Assembly: GCF_003171515.1 (NCBI RefSeq)
Contig: NC_089398.1
Location: 1,302,001 to 1,366,000, forward strand
DNA length: 64,000 nt
Reading direction: 5' to 3'
Source of the DNA: Pyrenophora tritici-repentis
Taxonomy: Eukaryota > Ascomycota > Dothideomycetes > Pleosporales > Pleosporaceae
Shown here: one piece after another, positions 9,934 through 21,279 of the stretch
Layout: each line of letters starts with the position of its first letter
Numbering within the stretch: the stretch's first letter is position 1
The notes under the pieces: generated by a model
What the model was told of the DNA's origin: nothing
Database searches by the model: none
What the model saw: only the letters and a program-made list of their open reading frames with translations
Made by a program: the position numbers and the translations under genes

Positions 9934-11081
9934 ATGAATGGTCAGCAGATATCTAACAACCAGTCGACAATTATTCACCACATCGAAAGCCTCGGCCTCC
10001 AAACCTTTGGCAAGGAAAGGACAGACCCAACTGCACAAGTCAGACGCCCGGTCTTCAAACATGAGGCTCTCGTCAAACTGTACAAAACTGAACTACCCGT
10101 CCTCTTCGGTCTATTACTACGCGACGACGGAGTCACTCTTAGCCGGAAAGACCCTAATCTCTTTGACAATGAATTGGATGCGTTATTGCTTGGGTATGGC
10201 CCTCAGGTCTGGCCTAAGCCTGGTCATGGGAGCAGAGAGCATCTCCGTGAAGCAAAAGAAGGCACCAGATACTCTTTTGACGTAGAGTACCCAAGAGACA
10301 AGACTTAGTAAGATTGACATGAATAAGATGATGAATATGTACTAATATGTCAAGTATAAAAGAGTATCTGCGGAAGATTATCCTGGGCAAACGACCTACT
10401 TTTGGCGCTGAACACTACATCAACAAAAATGGTGTATATGGGAAATTTTGGAATCCAGAGGACATGAGTGCGGAAGGCGTCACTACAAGAAGAGGGGCAG
10501 CATATGACGAGACAAGTGAATCAGACACGACGAAACTTCCATCGCGAAAGAGAAAAACATGCGACACGACTGTCAGCCCGGTCGAAGGTACCTTTAACGA
10601 ACCTTCAGAATCCGAAGACTCTGTCCTGGGAACAAAGACACGCCGCCAGGCTCGCAAGGAACACGCACATTCCCCAAAGACTCATTTTGGAACAGAGCTA
10701 CGACTATACTGCAGGAAGGGGCAACTAACAACAACTACCCCGGGCCCCACTTGGTTTCGCGGATCCTTAATGCTCACAGAGGATATCAGTACTTGCGAAG
10801 CCTGCTTCAATCGTATCTGCGAAGAAGCCCAGACCGAGTATAACTTCATGGTCTTCCAGCTCCCCGAAGACATGTCCATGCAGGACCCAATGCGCATCGA
10901 CCGGGGATCTAGCGTGTCTGAGACGGCCTTTCAGCACGTTCGCGGTATCCTTCAGAGAGCAAGGAGGTTCCCCGGAGGTCCCCCACATCGATCTGTCGAA
11001 GTCGAGATTGGCTATGATGCCGATCAGAATCGTGAACCTGCTGAGGAGGATCGCCCACCTAGTCCGTTCATTCATGCTTGA
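9934..11081 (+). CDS. Uncharacterised VWGR-module protein, paralogue 3 (366 aa)
   Basis: Exons 9934-10307 and 10355-11081; the 47-nt intron has a GTAAGA donor and a TACTAAT branch point and is phase 2, at the same module position as in the 1-899 and 2668-4408 genes. Residues 1-125 are the shared module (YGPQVWPKP about 88-96, REHL about 101-104, YPRDKTY about 119-125). IKEYLRKIILG follows the intron, parallel to IHKLLHWWIGLKAC. A Ser/Thr/Lys-rich linker (about 160-230) leads to a C-terminal module (about 240-350) shared with the 5445-7391 protein. This gene thus links both modules of the local family. The Trp of VWGR is kept but Gly-Arg is replaced by Pro-Lys. Function unknown. Confidence 0.65.
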
Positions 11082-11312
11082 ACATGGTTATTCCTTGCGT
11101 ACATCAATCCATATTTTCGAAAATCGAGTCAACGAAACGCGATACTAGACCAGGCGTACTGAGGTAGCATTTAGCGAATTGTTTTGAACAGAACAGGAGA
11201 ATTAATACTATACTAAATTATATGGTTTATTTTTTCGTGATCGTGAATATGTTCGTCACTGTGCGCCTTTTTGGCCATTTTTGTTGTTCGAGCCATTACT
11301 CGTCATTCCATG

Positions 11313-12758
11313 TTACGAGTGTCCAGTCTTTCTCTCGTCTACCAACACGCTCCAGTTCTTTTGAACACTGATACCACCACTCTGCGTCCTCTGCCCGCTA
11401 TCACCACTAACCCGGCCCATCTCAATTTCGACATTGTTCTTCCCCATGTTGTCGTCAACAAACTTGCACTCTTCCTCGTCCTCCATACGACTCATACCCG
11501 CCAGGGTCGAAAACAGACCCCCTGTAGCGCCCTTCTTGCGAGGCCGTCCAGATCCCATTTTGGGATTTGAAAAGTCGTCCAATCCACCTGACACACCGCT
11601 GGCGCCTGGTGTACGCATCTCCGAGGGCCTCGAAGAAGAAAAGGAAAATAACCTGTTAAGTCCAATCATCTGGAAAGCTGGCTTCAGGCTAGGCAAGCAG
11701 GCACACGTGAGGCCGATGTTGATCTCAACAATGGACCATACAATGATCTCGCGGAAGTTGTAGGTGACGTCGCCCTGGGTGGCAATGGGGATTTGCAGGA
11801 AGATGATCAGGCGCACGAGGGAGACGACGGCGATGAAGGTGCCTAGAGCGAACATGCCTGCTAGGACGATGCGCTGGGCCAGCGGTGCGTGCAGACGCCA
11901 GACGTGCGGGATAGGTAGCATGACGATGAAGAGGTCGAGAACCACGTTGGGGACGGAGCCACCGAGGTAGATGGAGCGGATAGGTATGCATTTTGCGCCA
12001 GTGACGGTGATGTCCCACGCGGCGTGAACAGGGATGCAGTTGAAGATGACGCAAAGCAACTGATAACACAGAGCTGTTAGTACAGAAAAGTTTGCGGCCT
12101 GCGGGCTTTGACTTACGATAGCGATGCACCATGCGATCGAGCAAGCAGTGACTACAATTATAGTGAAACGAGCCTTGATCTCGAATAACCGCCAGTAGAA
12201 TGCCAGAACGGACAGCTTAATCGACGTTATGCTCAATGTATACAAAATCTGCCCAATATAGATGTTCTGTAAAAAGTCCATGATTTGATGTATATCGGTA
12301 ATGTCGGTGATATGTAACCCTAGCGATGGCCGCATGCCTTTGGAAAATTAGCTCAGGTTCCATCGAGATAGCAGAAGAGTGTAGGCGTACCAATAATACA
12401 AACATAAAAGAAGCCGTTCGCACATGCCAGTGCAAACATGGACATGTAATCATCCATTCGCACGTTGTGCCATCCCCCATGGCGTTGTCGGCAGAAGATC
12501 TTTAGGGGGACGAGCAGCATGATGAGGACGTAGGTTGATATTGCGACTCCATCCAGACGATGGCGGTAAGCCTGGCTGTATGCATCGTCAGTGCAATGTC
12601 CCAAGGTTATGGTTTCTGGTCGATGTATTGCAAGGGATTGCCATAGAGGGTAGTAGCGTGCCCGACATCACAGAGCCGTGATGTGAGTGGAGAGGATAGA
12701 GAACCAGATCTTCAGGTACAACTTACATGCTTTCCTGGGGATTGATGATAGGCGCCAT
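11313..12758 (-). CDS. Fungal rhodopsin-fold integral membrane protein (394 aa)
   Basis: Exons (minus) 12758-12727, 12575-12391, 12337-12117 and 12059-11313 join in frame. The layout is that of the fungal rhodopsin-domain family (PF20684), seven-helix plasma-membrane proteins of mostly unknown ligand. Visible hallmarks: a short N-terminus, a first helix (VAISTYVLIMLLVPLK) then RMDDY, several hydrophobic helices in the middle exons, NVVLDLFIVMLPIPHVWRL, and a last helix with NIGLTCACLPSLKP. The cytoplasmic tail (about 290-394) is Ser/Gly/Lys-rich. The first coding exon is only 32 nt and its intron (151 nt) is the least certain splice. The 57-nt third intron is in frame and free of stops, so a naive reading would retain it. 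Confidence 0.82.
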
Positions 12759-14703
12759 CGTTCACACAGTCGTACGCCCCAGTCTTTCCGTTGTGGACTG
12801 AACAATAGGCCGAAACAGAAGCAAGTCGTCTTTTGTCGTAACAATGATACAAATGAACCCTCCCGAGATCTCATTCACGAAAGCGGGCCCTTTCATCATC
12901 AAATACTCCTTGCAAGCACCGAGAAGAAAACTTGCCCTAAACCATCCCCAGATATTCGCATTTCGTGCCGCTACAGCCACTCCCTACGCGGACCCCTTGG
13001 GCGCAATCCCGCCCCAAAGACTTTTGCTTGTTGGACCCATGATCGACCAATGCGAACACAGAAAGCGGCAGGGAAGGGGAGCAATCCGGCGGCCTATCCG
13101 AACCTGCTGAGCAGTAAAACAAAGTCAAATCCCTGCAGGCCGGGCCTTGACACACGGAGGCCACCTGGGATGTGGATCACGTTTGAGGGACCGGCTCGTG
13201 CGAAGGATATAGCCGTGTCTTTTATATGTGAGTGGATGGCCGCATGAGTCGGGTATCGGCTGACGGGCACTTGTCGGAGCTAGTCCCTTAGATGGCGAAG
13301 TGTCTTCTCTATGTCTCTGCGAGCGAAATGAGCTACTTCACACACCGATCATACCTCTTTGACACCATCTCAGTCATCTGAGTGGCTTGGGCTGAAGTCT
13401 GACAACTGTCGTAGTGCATTTGCATGTGGGGGAAAAAGCACATGTCATTGATGAGCTGCACAGGGTGAATCGTAGTGATGGGATTGTGTGTCTGAGCAAT
13501 GCAACATCGAGGGTCATCTTCCCAGCTTGATGGTCTTGCCGTCCTGGGTGGAGTTGAGCACAGAAGCGACGCCTAAGCCTTACAAAGCAGGTCTATGGGC
13601 AAGCGTTGACTAAAAACCATGTGCCTGACTCCGGTGAAGAGCGTTGCCCACAAATTTCCGAATCCTTCGCCTCTTCTGGCAGGCAAAAGTGAATCAGTTC
13701 CTATTTCGGTATTCTCGAGATGGCATGCCGTTTGTTCGGCTTTTGCTTGCGAATTTCGCCTACCGGGTGACGAGTCAGAAAGTGGACAAGTCTGGCAAGG
13801 AAGGCGGACCAATCGTGGTCAGTGCCACAACACCCCCTCTCAGGAGTCTATTGCAGTCGAGACGGCGAAGTGCTAATTAGCATATTTTCCATGATGGGCT
13901 TTTGGAACATAGCCGGCATGTTTGGGGGGTATTGTGTGGAAGAAAAGCAAGTGCTCATGTGTGCCAGTTGCAGTGGTGTAAGAGCCAAACGTTTCTCTCC
14001 GCGGACGCTGAATCCGAGGCGAACCACAGGCCGGCGAGAGACGCCATGACTAGGGTCGCGGAAGCGGCAGATGTGCTGCATACTGACAGCCGGTGGGATT
14101 GGAAGCCACACACGCCATAGTCTTGGTATTCTTAGGTTCCGGAATCCCACCACTCCTTCTCGGAAAATAGTCGTGAACTTACTGTTTCGAAAAAGACCAG
14201 GGAAAATGCAAGAAATTCCCAATGGACTCACCGATCGCCCCACCCGCACACGCAAGCGACTCGCCTGTGTTTGTCATGGAAATGTATCGCCTTGATGCCT
14301 GCACAGGTCGAAAAAGTAAATTCTGAATCACTGGTTAGTCCTAGTGAGTTGCTGAGGTGCGGAGTGGGGAGTCGCTCTGTGGACTTGATGCGAGGATGTT
14401 TGGTGCGGGAGGTGGTGTTACCGGGAGCGGCTCGTTCGGGCCTACCTCTAGCCCAACTGAGAAGCAAAACTCCACATACCAAGTCGTCTTAGACAATCAA
14501 CCCCGATATTAGTCCAACCAAGGTCGCCAGAGTCCAATCAAACGGCCGCTAATAGCTGCTGTGCGAGCTGGATAGGGGCACGCAAGACAGGTCCGTAATT
14601 GATTGTCGGCGAGCATGAGGGGCGTACAAGAGTCCCCACGCTCAGAGTTTCGCTTTCGCATCCTCAACTGCTTTGCTTCTGCCTCTGATTGATTACATCG
14701 TGC
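12759..14703. other. Long intergenic region, no supported gene
   Basis: About 1.9 kb between divergent genes (rhodopsin-fold protein, minus; P450, plus). Short frames occur on both strands, but none has a recognisable motif and none could be spliced convincingly. It presumably contains both promoters. Confidence 0.45.
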
Positions 14704-16440
14704 ATGATGTCCTCTCAAGATGCCCTAGGCGCGGCGTCGTCTTACCCGAGTCTCTTCATACTATGCTCCTCACTGTCATTGGCCTACGTATTTGTCACCG
14801 CAGTCTATCGGCTCTATTTCCATCCACTGGCCTCGTACCCGGGTCCGTTCTGGGCCCGGCTGACAGTGATTCCCTCGTGGTGGCACACTCGTACAGGTGA
14901 CAGACACATCTGGCTGCATAACCTGCAGGAGCAATACGGTATGGGAGCGCCCTTCCCGGTCCAGGCTTGCGTGCTGATGACTAGCAGGCCCTGAATTTCG
15001 GTATCGCCCTGACAGCGTTGTCCTCAACACACCCTCCGCATTTAAGAAGATTTTTGGACCAAAGGGAAATGTCAGGAAGGGCGACTATTACCAGATATGG
15101 CCCCGTAATGTCAATACCATCAACACGTGGAACAGCACTGCCGTCAGTGTTCACGCTCGCAAGCGTCGTGTGTTGAACTACGCCTTCTCGGAAGCTGCAC
15201 TACGAGATGCTGAGACGTTCTTGCACTCAAACATTGACCGATGGCTGGAGCTGCTCGGCGGACAGGTCTCGAAGGATGGCGGATGGACCACTCCTGTCAA
15301 CATGAGTGACTGGGTCAACTGGCTCGTGTTCGATATTCTTGGTGACTTGTGCTTTGGCACAAACTTCAACATGAAGGAGTCTACCAGCAAGTTGCGCCAC
15401 ATTCCTGAGGTCATGGCCACTTTCTTGGAACTCCTGCACCCAGTATGTCTGCTCTATGTCTCTTTAGGAAGCGTACTAATGTTTGAAAGGTTGGATTCAG
15501 CCCCGTGGCTAACATTTGGATGTGGCTGAAACCCCGCGGTCTCGACTGGCTCTTGTCAGTAGCATCGCCGCCGGCAGTGGTGGAGTGGCAAAACTTCGTG
15601 GCCTCATCTCTCGAGAACCGATCCAAGATCGAAAAGGAGTTGGAGGCAAACCCTAAGCCTGAAGGCGAGATCCGCAGAGACTTCTTCCATTGGCTCTTCA
15701 AGGCTGTCGACCCCGAGACGGGCGAGCGCGGCTACGACTTGGACGAGCTGTATGCTGAGTGCGAGCTGCTCATCATTGCCGGCTCGGACACAACTTCTGT
15801 CGTCATGTCTGCTGCCTTCTTCTACCTAGTAAAGAACTCGGAAATTCAGGCAAAGATTGCGCAAGAAATTCGCTCAACCTTTTCTAGCTACGACGAGATC
15901 AAGTCGGGCAGCAAACTCATGTCCTGCAAGTACCTTACTGCCTTCCTCATGGAAGCCATGAGGATGACGCCACCAGTTGCCGCAGAGCCAAGCCGTGAGG
16001 TGCTTCCAGGAGGCACAAGCGTCGAGGACCGCTACTTCCCTGCTGGTGTTCATCTGAGCACAGGCTTGTACTGCCTCAGCTACAACTCGAATGTCTACCC
16101 TGAACCCTTCAAGTTCCGACCTGAGCGCTGGATTGTTGACGAATCTGGAAAGGAGGGCTCTTCGGCCGAAAGTGTCGCCCTGGCCGAGAGTGGTTTCTGC
16201 GCCTTCTCATTTGGAACGCGGGGATGTGTTGGAAAGAACCTCGCCTGGCTCGAGATGCGACTCGTTATGGCCAAGACATTGTGGATGTATGAAATCCAGT
16301 GTGTTGCAGGTGTGAATCTCGGTGGTGGTGACCGTAATGGCAAGCCTGGGCGGCAGGTCGAGGATCAATATCAGATCTACGATATGTTTGTAGCTAACAG
16401 GAAGGGTCCGATCGTGCAAATGAGGAAGAGGCAGCACTGA
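14704..16440 (+). CDS. Cytochrome P450 monooxygenase (546 aa)
   Basis: Haem-thiolate monooxygenase of the membrane-anchored fungal class. Exons 14704-14938, 14988-15442 and 15490-16440, with introns of 49 and 47 nt. A hydrophobic anchor (about 13-33) is followed by the FHPLASYPGP hinge. The I-helix oxygen-binding motif AGSDTT lies near residue 327, the ExxR pair is in FLMEAMR, then FRPERW, and the haem loop FSFGTRGCVGK with its cysteine ligand is near 469. Tandem ATGs at 14704 and 14707 could both serve as start. No polyketide synthase, peptide synthetase or terpene cyclase is nearby in the window, so its substrate cannot be guessed from context. Confidence 0.92.
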
Positions 16441-17400
16441 GTTGAGCTAGCTGGGGTATCCACAGGGAGAGGGGCATAGTCTGTATACCAATGCATTGTA
16501 ATCTTGGAAGCACCAGTATGTACATACCGTTGCAGGTAAATGCCACGTGCGCGAGCCACTAAAAAATGTCCGACACTGAGGTAGCCTATGGTGGTGCTGG
16601 AGGACTGGTGGGCTGTCAGCACAAAGGCCCTTGCATCAATCGCCATTACGTTAGCGGGTCAGCGATTAACTTAGATCATCTCTCAACCTCCTCCCACCTC
16701 TTCTCACTTCCTCTTCATCAACAGCACCAGCATGGCCGAAATCGCTCACCGGTGTCGATGCCATGTGTTGGCCCCCAAATTTGCAAGCCATCACCATGCC
16801 CAACACGGAAATAGCAACCGAATATCGAAAGCCCTGCCGCCGCAGCGCCCGTATTTTTAGCTTAGTCTGCCCGCGATGCGTAAACGAGAGGAGATCAGGA
16901 GCGCTCGCTAGCCCTATCGAACCACAAAATTCGCTTTCAGCCCTCTCGATAGTTTGACTATGCGCTGCTAGCGCATTATTCGAGCTATGAGTCTTTCCAA
17001 CGCGACCGTCTAGCTGCCGCCTCACAACAAGCATCACGAGTCACATGCGCTCAACAACACGAGGTTGAATGAGTATTGAATCTTCTGCCAGACGAATGAA
17101 GAATAGATGGATAATAATCTTAGCCCGAGCTGCTTGATAAAGTAGATTGTGAGCGGTTCCTGCTTGCCTAAAGACCTATTACAGCATGTGGAAGCCCTGT
17201 CTGTTATGACGGGACGGGGCTGTACCGCGGCTGCAAGTCACCCTCAGCCGCCCTCATCTGTGTAATTCGTGCGATTTTCTGTCTTACTCCATCCCTTACA
17301 GTCCTTATTCTTTGTTTGCGTATGGTTTGCTCTGAATCGCGGTCGCTTTCAAGCCTAGCTGGCAACATCCAACCGTCGACGCAAACTACGAGCCACGGTC
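16441..17400. other. Intergenic region, no supported gene
   Basis: About 960 bp between two plus-strand genes, holding the P450 3' region and the promoter of the DUF3433 gene. A pyrimidine-rich tract lies around 17270-17320. I see no coding signal. Confidence 0.45.
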
Positions 17401-20169
17401 ATGTATTCGGATTCGCGAACGCGGCACATGAAAGGAGTGACGCCACCTCTCCTGACAGACTCTCCTAATCCGAACAGAAGACCCTCTGAGCACGCTGTCC
17501 CCTCCGCTCTCCGCATTGGCACCCCAACAATAGGCGATACCCCGCCGTTTGACGTTCGACCACCACTCAAGCGCAAAAGCACGTCTGGCACCTCAGACAG
17601 ACTCTCACAACTCTTTCCGTCCCGTCCATCTTCAGTAGCTTCAATCGTGCCCCCCACTAGTACCCCTGCGTCAAGAAGACAGTCGTTCCCTCCACCTATC
17701 GACACAAATTCTGACACCTCGTATCGCATACCTCGCGCACCACCGCCACCTTCATTCGCCGAGGAAACATCGTACAATCCAGTTGCAAGCGTATTTGCTC
17801 AACCTCGTGCTTCACCATTATTGGACAAGAAGAATAGCAGGACTAAGCGCGTCCTTCATCGAATCGCATCTCTGCATGGAGGAGCATCCAGGGGAGGAAG
17901 CTATTATCGGCTCGATGATGAAGAGTGGGGGACCCGCAGAGCTGGATTGAAGGGTGTGGAAGAGGACGATGAGGCGGTTGGGTATGATCTGAGTTTGCTC
18001 AGCGGACTGGATTTGAAGGGATTCGAGGCGCAATCGGTGACAGAGGATAGGGACAAATCCAGAGAACGAATTAGAGATATGAACGAAGCTAGCCATGCCG
18101 CCGAATTTGAAAACTTCGAATCACAATTGGGGGCTGGTATGACATCGATACTCCACAAACCGTTCACGCACACGCCTTCAGGACCAGTGCCAGGCTTCTT
18201 TCCGGGCCATCGCAGAATATTGTCGGCATCGGATGTTGCGAATGCTGAGGCAAAGAAAGCACAGGTCGAAGCTGAAAAGACTGGCCAAGTTGTTGCCGTT
18301 GCGACAGAGATCCCCGTCGACATCAGCGACTTTACAGCAGTCACTCGTGACTTCGACTCAATGAGCAGCCTTTCAGCTGGTCTTGTCAAGAAGGACGCAG
18401 AAACCAGTTATTTCTTCCCAAAAGGTGCCACTTCCGATGTCATTCCATATGCGCTATCTAACATCGACGCAGATCCCCAAATGCCCGCATGGCGACCCAC
18501 TACTATGAGCTGGTGGTGGATATCCATGCTGATAGTAATCGCCCTTGCCCTTGCCGGTGTTCAGGAATATCTCTGTCAGATATCTTTGAGAAGCGTTGAG
18601 AAAGATCCCATAAAAGGCGGGCTCAGCAATTTCCAAAGAGTAGGCCAATTGCCCATCACATTATACTTTGCCTGGCAATACGCACCGATTATGATCTTCG
18701 TGTTTTACGGTGTACTCTGGCAGATGTCAGATTTCGAAGTGAAACGCCTAGAACCGTTTTACCAGCTATCCAAGAAGACCGGAGCAACTGCAGGGGAGTC
18801 GCTCAACATGGATTATCTGACGTTCATGAGTTGGTTGGTGCCACTCAGGGCACTCCGTCACAAACAATTTGCTGTAATTTACAGTTCTCTAGGCACGTTG
18901 ATTGCTAGCAGCCTCGTACCTGTTCTTCAATCCGCCTCGATCACCATGTGGCCACCAGAGGACAATCGCGAGAACGACGGTTGGAAATCTATTCGGGTGC
19001 GGCCCGCATGGTCTCGGGCCCTATCATCGTGTCTTGTCATTGTTGCTTGCTGTGGTGGAGCATTGCTATATGCCATGCAGCGGAAAAGCGGCCTGCAGTC
19101 AGACTCCAAGGGCATCGCAGGGATCGCAGCCATGGCTACCAAGAGTCATATTCTTGCGGATTTTAAAGGACTAGACCAGGCGCCCTTGAACAAGATCCAC
19201 AAGCAACTCCGCCAGCGAAGGTACATTCTGCATAAGAGCTCCCTTTGGCAGGGCGAATACATCAGCAACAGTAAAGAGAAGATCCACGAACAAGACACCG
19301 ATCCCAGACCACTTATGCTTCGGCTGCGTGTCGGCGTCCCCTTTGTCGGCTTCCTAATCGCCTTTACCATAATAGTACCCATCGTCACGTTTGTCGAAGT
19401 AGCAGGCGCATTCACCGAGGAACTTCCCTGGATTATGACCGGTCTAGCAACCATCATCCGCATCACCTGGAATACCATGAATGCCGATGTCCGCATGCTG
19501 CAACCCTTTTATATGCTGTCGCTCCGGCACGCCCCTGCCAGAACCCTCACCCTAGACTACGCCGGCACAAACCCCCTCTGGCTCCCCATCGAAGCCTTCC
19601 TCAACGGCCACTACCTCGTCATGCTCGTTGCTTTTGGCTCCATTCTCGCTGAGATTCTTACCGTCTGCGTATCCTCCATCAGTGTAGACGGCAAAAAGTT
19701 CATCCCCGGGCTCGGCGGTCAGGACTGGGACGACAACCACGACGGCAAGATGAATGATCCGACAGACCGCTACAACACGGAGCAAACCTTTCGTTCCTTC
19801 TGGACTTCCTTCACACTCACAATGCTCATCCTACTCTACCTCATCGGCATCGCTCTCCTGACGTACAAGAAGCGTAGCCAGAAATTCCTGCCACGCCAGA
19901 TTGGCACAATGGCCTCGGTGCTGGCTTTCATCCACCAGTCCAAGATGCTGCTTAGTTTCATCGATACCGAGAAGTTTACGTCGAGTGAAATGACACGACA
20001 TTTGGAGAAGAGCGGGAAGACGTATGCACTGGGATGGTTTAGGGGTAGAGATGGCGATGACCATCTAGGGATTGATGAGGAAGAGATTACTAGTGCGTAT
20101 GTTTATGGAAAGGATTGGACGTCGGGGCGGTTGAGGCCTGGTAGGGAAAGCATGTGGGAGCACTATTAG
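17401..20169 (+). CDS. DUF3433-domain multi-pass membrane protein (922 aa)
   Basis: Single exon. Residues 1-360 are Ser/Pro/Asp-rich and likely cytoplasmic and disordered. From about 367 there are two similar membrane blocks. The first starts with SWWWISMLIVIALALAGV and includes RLEPFYQLS and a following LDYLTF-like stretch. The second starts near 647 with PFVGFLIAFTIIVPIVTF and includes MLQPFYMLS and LTLDYAG. The repeated [ML]xPFYxLS element followed by a membrane segment is the mark of the fungal DUF3433 family (PF11915). The last TM helix (about 800-825, LTMLILLYLIGIALLTYKK) precedes a soluble tail. Biochemical role not known. The start at 17401 is the first ATG of the frame; an additional upstream exon cannot be excluded. 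Confidence 0.85.
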   Translation: MYSDSRTRHMKGVTPPLLTDSPNPNRRPSEHAVPSALRIGTPTIGDTPPFDVRPPLKRKSTSGTSDRLSQLFPSRPSSVASIVPPTSTPASRRQSFPPPIDTNSDTSYRIPRAPPPPSFAEETSYNPVASVFAQPRASPLLDKKNSRTKRVLHRIASLHGGASRGGSYYRLDDEEWGTRRAGLKGVEEDDEAVGYDLSLLSGLDLKGFEAQSVTEDRDKSRERIRDMNEASHAAEFENFESQLGAGMTSILHKPFTHTPSGPVPGFFPGHRRILSASDVANAEAKKAQVEAEKTGQVVAVATEIPVDISDFTAVTRDFDSMSSLSAGLVKKDAETSYFFPKGATSDVIPYALSNIDADPQMPAWRPTTMSWWWISMLIVIALALAGVQEYLCQISLRSVEKDPIKGGLSNFQRVGQLPITLYFAWQYAPIMIFVFYGVLWQMSDFEVKRLEPFYQLSKKTGATAGESLNMDYLTFMSWLVPLRALRHKQFAVIYSSLGTLIASSLVPVLQSASITMWPPEDNRENDGWKSIRVRPAWSRALSSCLVIVACCGGALLYAMQRKSGLQSDSKGIAGIAAMATKSHILADFKGLDQAPLNKIHKQLRQRRYILHKSSLWQGEYISNSKEKIHEQDTDPRPLMLRLRVGVPFVGFLIAFTIIVPIVTFVEVAGAFTEELPWIMTGLATIIRITWNTMNADVRMLQPFYMLSLRHAPARTLTLDYAGTNPLWLPIEAFLNGHYLVMLVAFGSILAEILTVCVSSISVDGKKFIPGLGGQDWDDNHDGKMNDPTDRYNTEQTFRSFWTSFTLTMLILLYLIGIALLTYKKRSQKFLPRQIGTMASVLAFIHQSKMLLSFIDTEKFTSSEMTRHLEKSGKTYALGWFRGRDGDDHLGIDEEEITSAYVYGKDWTSGRLRPGRESMWEHY

Positions 20170-20482
20170 ATGTCGTGTTCTGGAGCTTTTCTGTAATTAA
20201 TACGTATACAAGCTCATTCATGTTCTGACGGCCCTCACACACCGATAATGAATATCGAAAAATAATGAAACTGCATTATATCGACTCGAAAGAAGAAGAC
20301 TGTAACGATGACTGGCGCTAGATTCCCGTCTTCCACGACCCCCTGTTGCGCCCCAACGCCCACTATGCTAGTGTAACCCCCATTCAGACGCGTGTACGCC
20401 GCGTAATGCTCTCTTCCCGCACTCTCCATCCCCATGCTCATTTTCCTTGTTGAACAATAACCTCCCTCTCCCCGCAAAAGGC
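20170..20482. other. Convergent 3' intergenic region
   Basis: Short interval between the stops of the DUF3433 gene (plus) and ARL1 (minus); holds both 3' ends and no gene that I can see. Confidence 0.5.
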
Positions 20483-21279
20483 TCAGTTCTGGCCCTCGCC
20501 AACATTACTCACGAGCCAATCCATGCCCTCCTGAACACCGCTCCCATCGACAGCGCTACAAGCAACGATACTCCAATTCCGATCCTTGAGCTCGCCCAAG
20601 CGTAACGCCTCGCTGATTTCGCCTGCGCCCTTTGCACCAGGCTGATCCTGCTTGTTTGCGAAAACGAGGAGCGCGGCGTCGCGGAGTTCTTCTTCGTTGA
20701 GCATGGCGCGGAGCTCCTCCGAGGCCGTCGTCAGACGCTCGATGTCGGTGCTGTCGATGACGAATATTACGGCGGCTGTGTTGGCATAGTAGCAGCGCCA
20801 GTAGGGGCGGATAGATGTTTGGCCTCCAAGGTCCTAGAGGGGTCGTGTTAGGAACGTGTTGGTGGATTGAGGAGACGACGGTCCGGTGAGACGCGTATTG
20901 AGAGGATAGGGAGAGAGAGGCTTACCCAGACGTTGAAATTGAGGTTCTTGTATGTTACTGACTCGACGTTGAAACCTATTGTAGGTATCGTTGTGACTAC
21001 TTCGCCAATCTGTCCCAAGATGTTAGCATACCACCGTCTTCATAACGTAGCCAAGTGTTCGGGCTTCCTTCCTACTTCTTCTAGTATACCAGGGCTACAA
21101 ACGTACCTTTAGTCTGTACAGCAGTGTGGTTTTGCCAGCGTTATCCTGCATTTGTAATCAGCACTCCCGACCCCATTGTCCTCAGTCGAGCGTCGCAGTC
21201 TCACAAGTCCCAGAATCAGTATCCGTATCTCCTTCTTCGCCCATATGAGCTTTGTGAATGTGGATAGGTAGCCACCCAT
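20483..21279 (-). CDS. ARL1: ARF-like small GTPase Arl1 (182 aa)
   Basis: Golgi-associated small GTPase that, in studied fungi and animals, recruits GRIP-domain golgins to the trans-Golgi. Exons (minus) 21279-21205, 21145-21107, 21009-20926 and 20833-20483. The protein begins MGG, giving the Gly2 myristoylation site, then an amphipathic helix. Nucleotide motifs: GLDNAGKT (P-loop, split by intron 1), TIPTIGFN (switch I), WDLGGQ (switch II, split by intron 3), NKQD, and a SA-type base-contact loop in ACSAVD. Length and the EIRILILGL start fit Arl1 better than Arf1. Intron 1 falls inside the P-loop. Confidence 0.93.

Noticed and set aside
9600..9935. Minus-strand 111-codon frame between the transposon and the 9934 gene
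   Set aside because: No motif, and it ends at the transposon boundary. It overlaps the presumed promoter.
12687..13247. 186-codon plus frame antisense to the rhodopsin-fold 5' exons
   Set aside because: Composition is not protein-like, no motif, and it overlaps the first exon of a better supported gene.
14704..17400. Secondary-metabolite cluster around the first P450
   Set aside because: No polyketide synthase, peptide synthetase, terpene cyclase or pathway regulator is visible nearby; the neighbours are a rhodopsin-fold protein and DUF3433.
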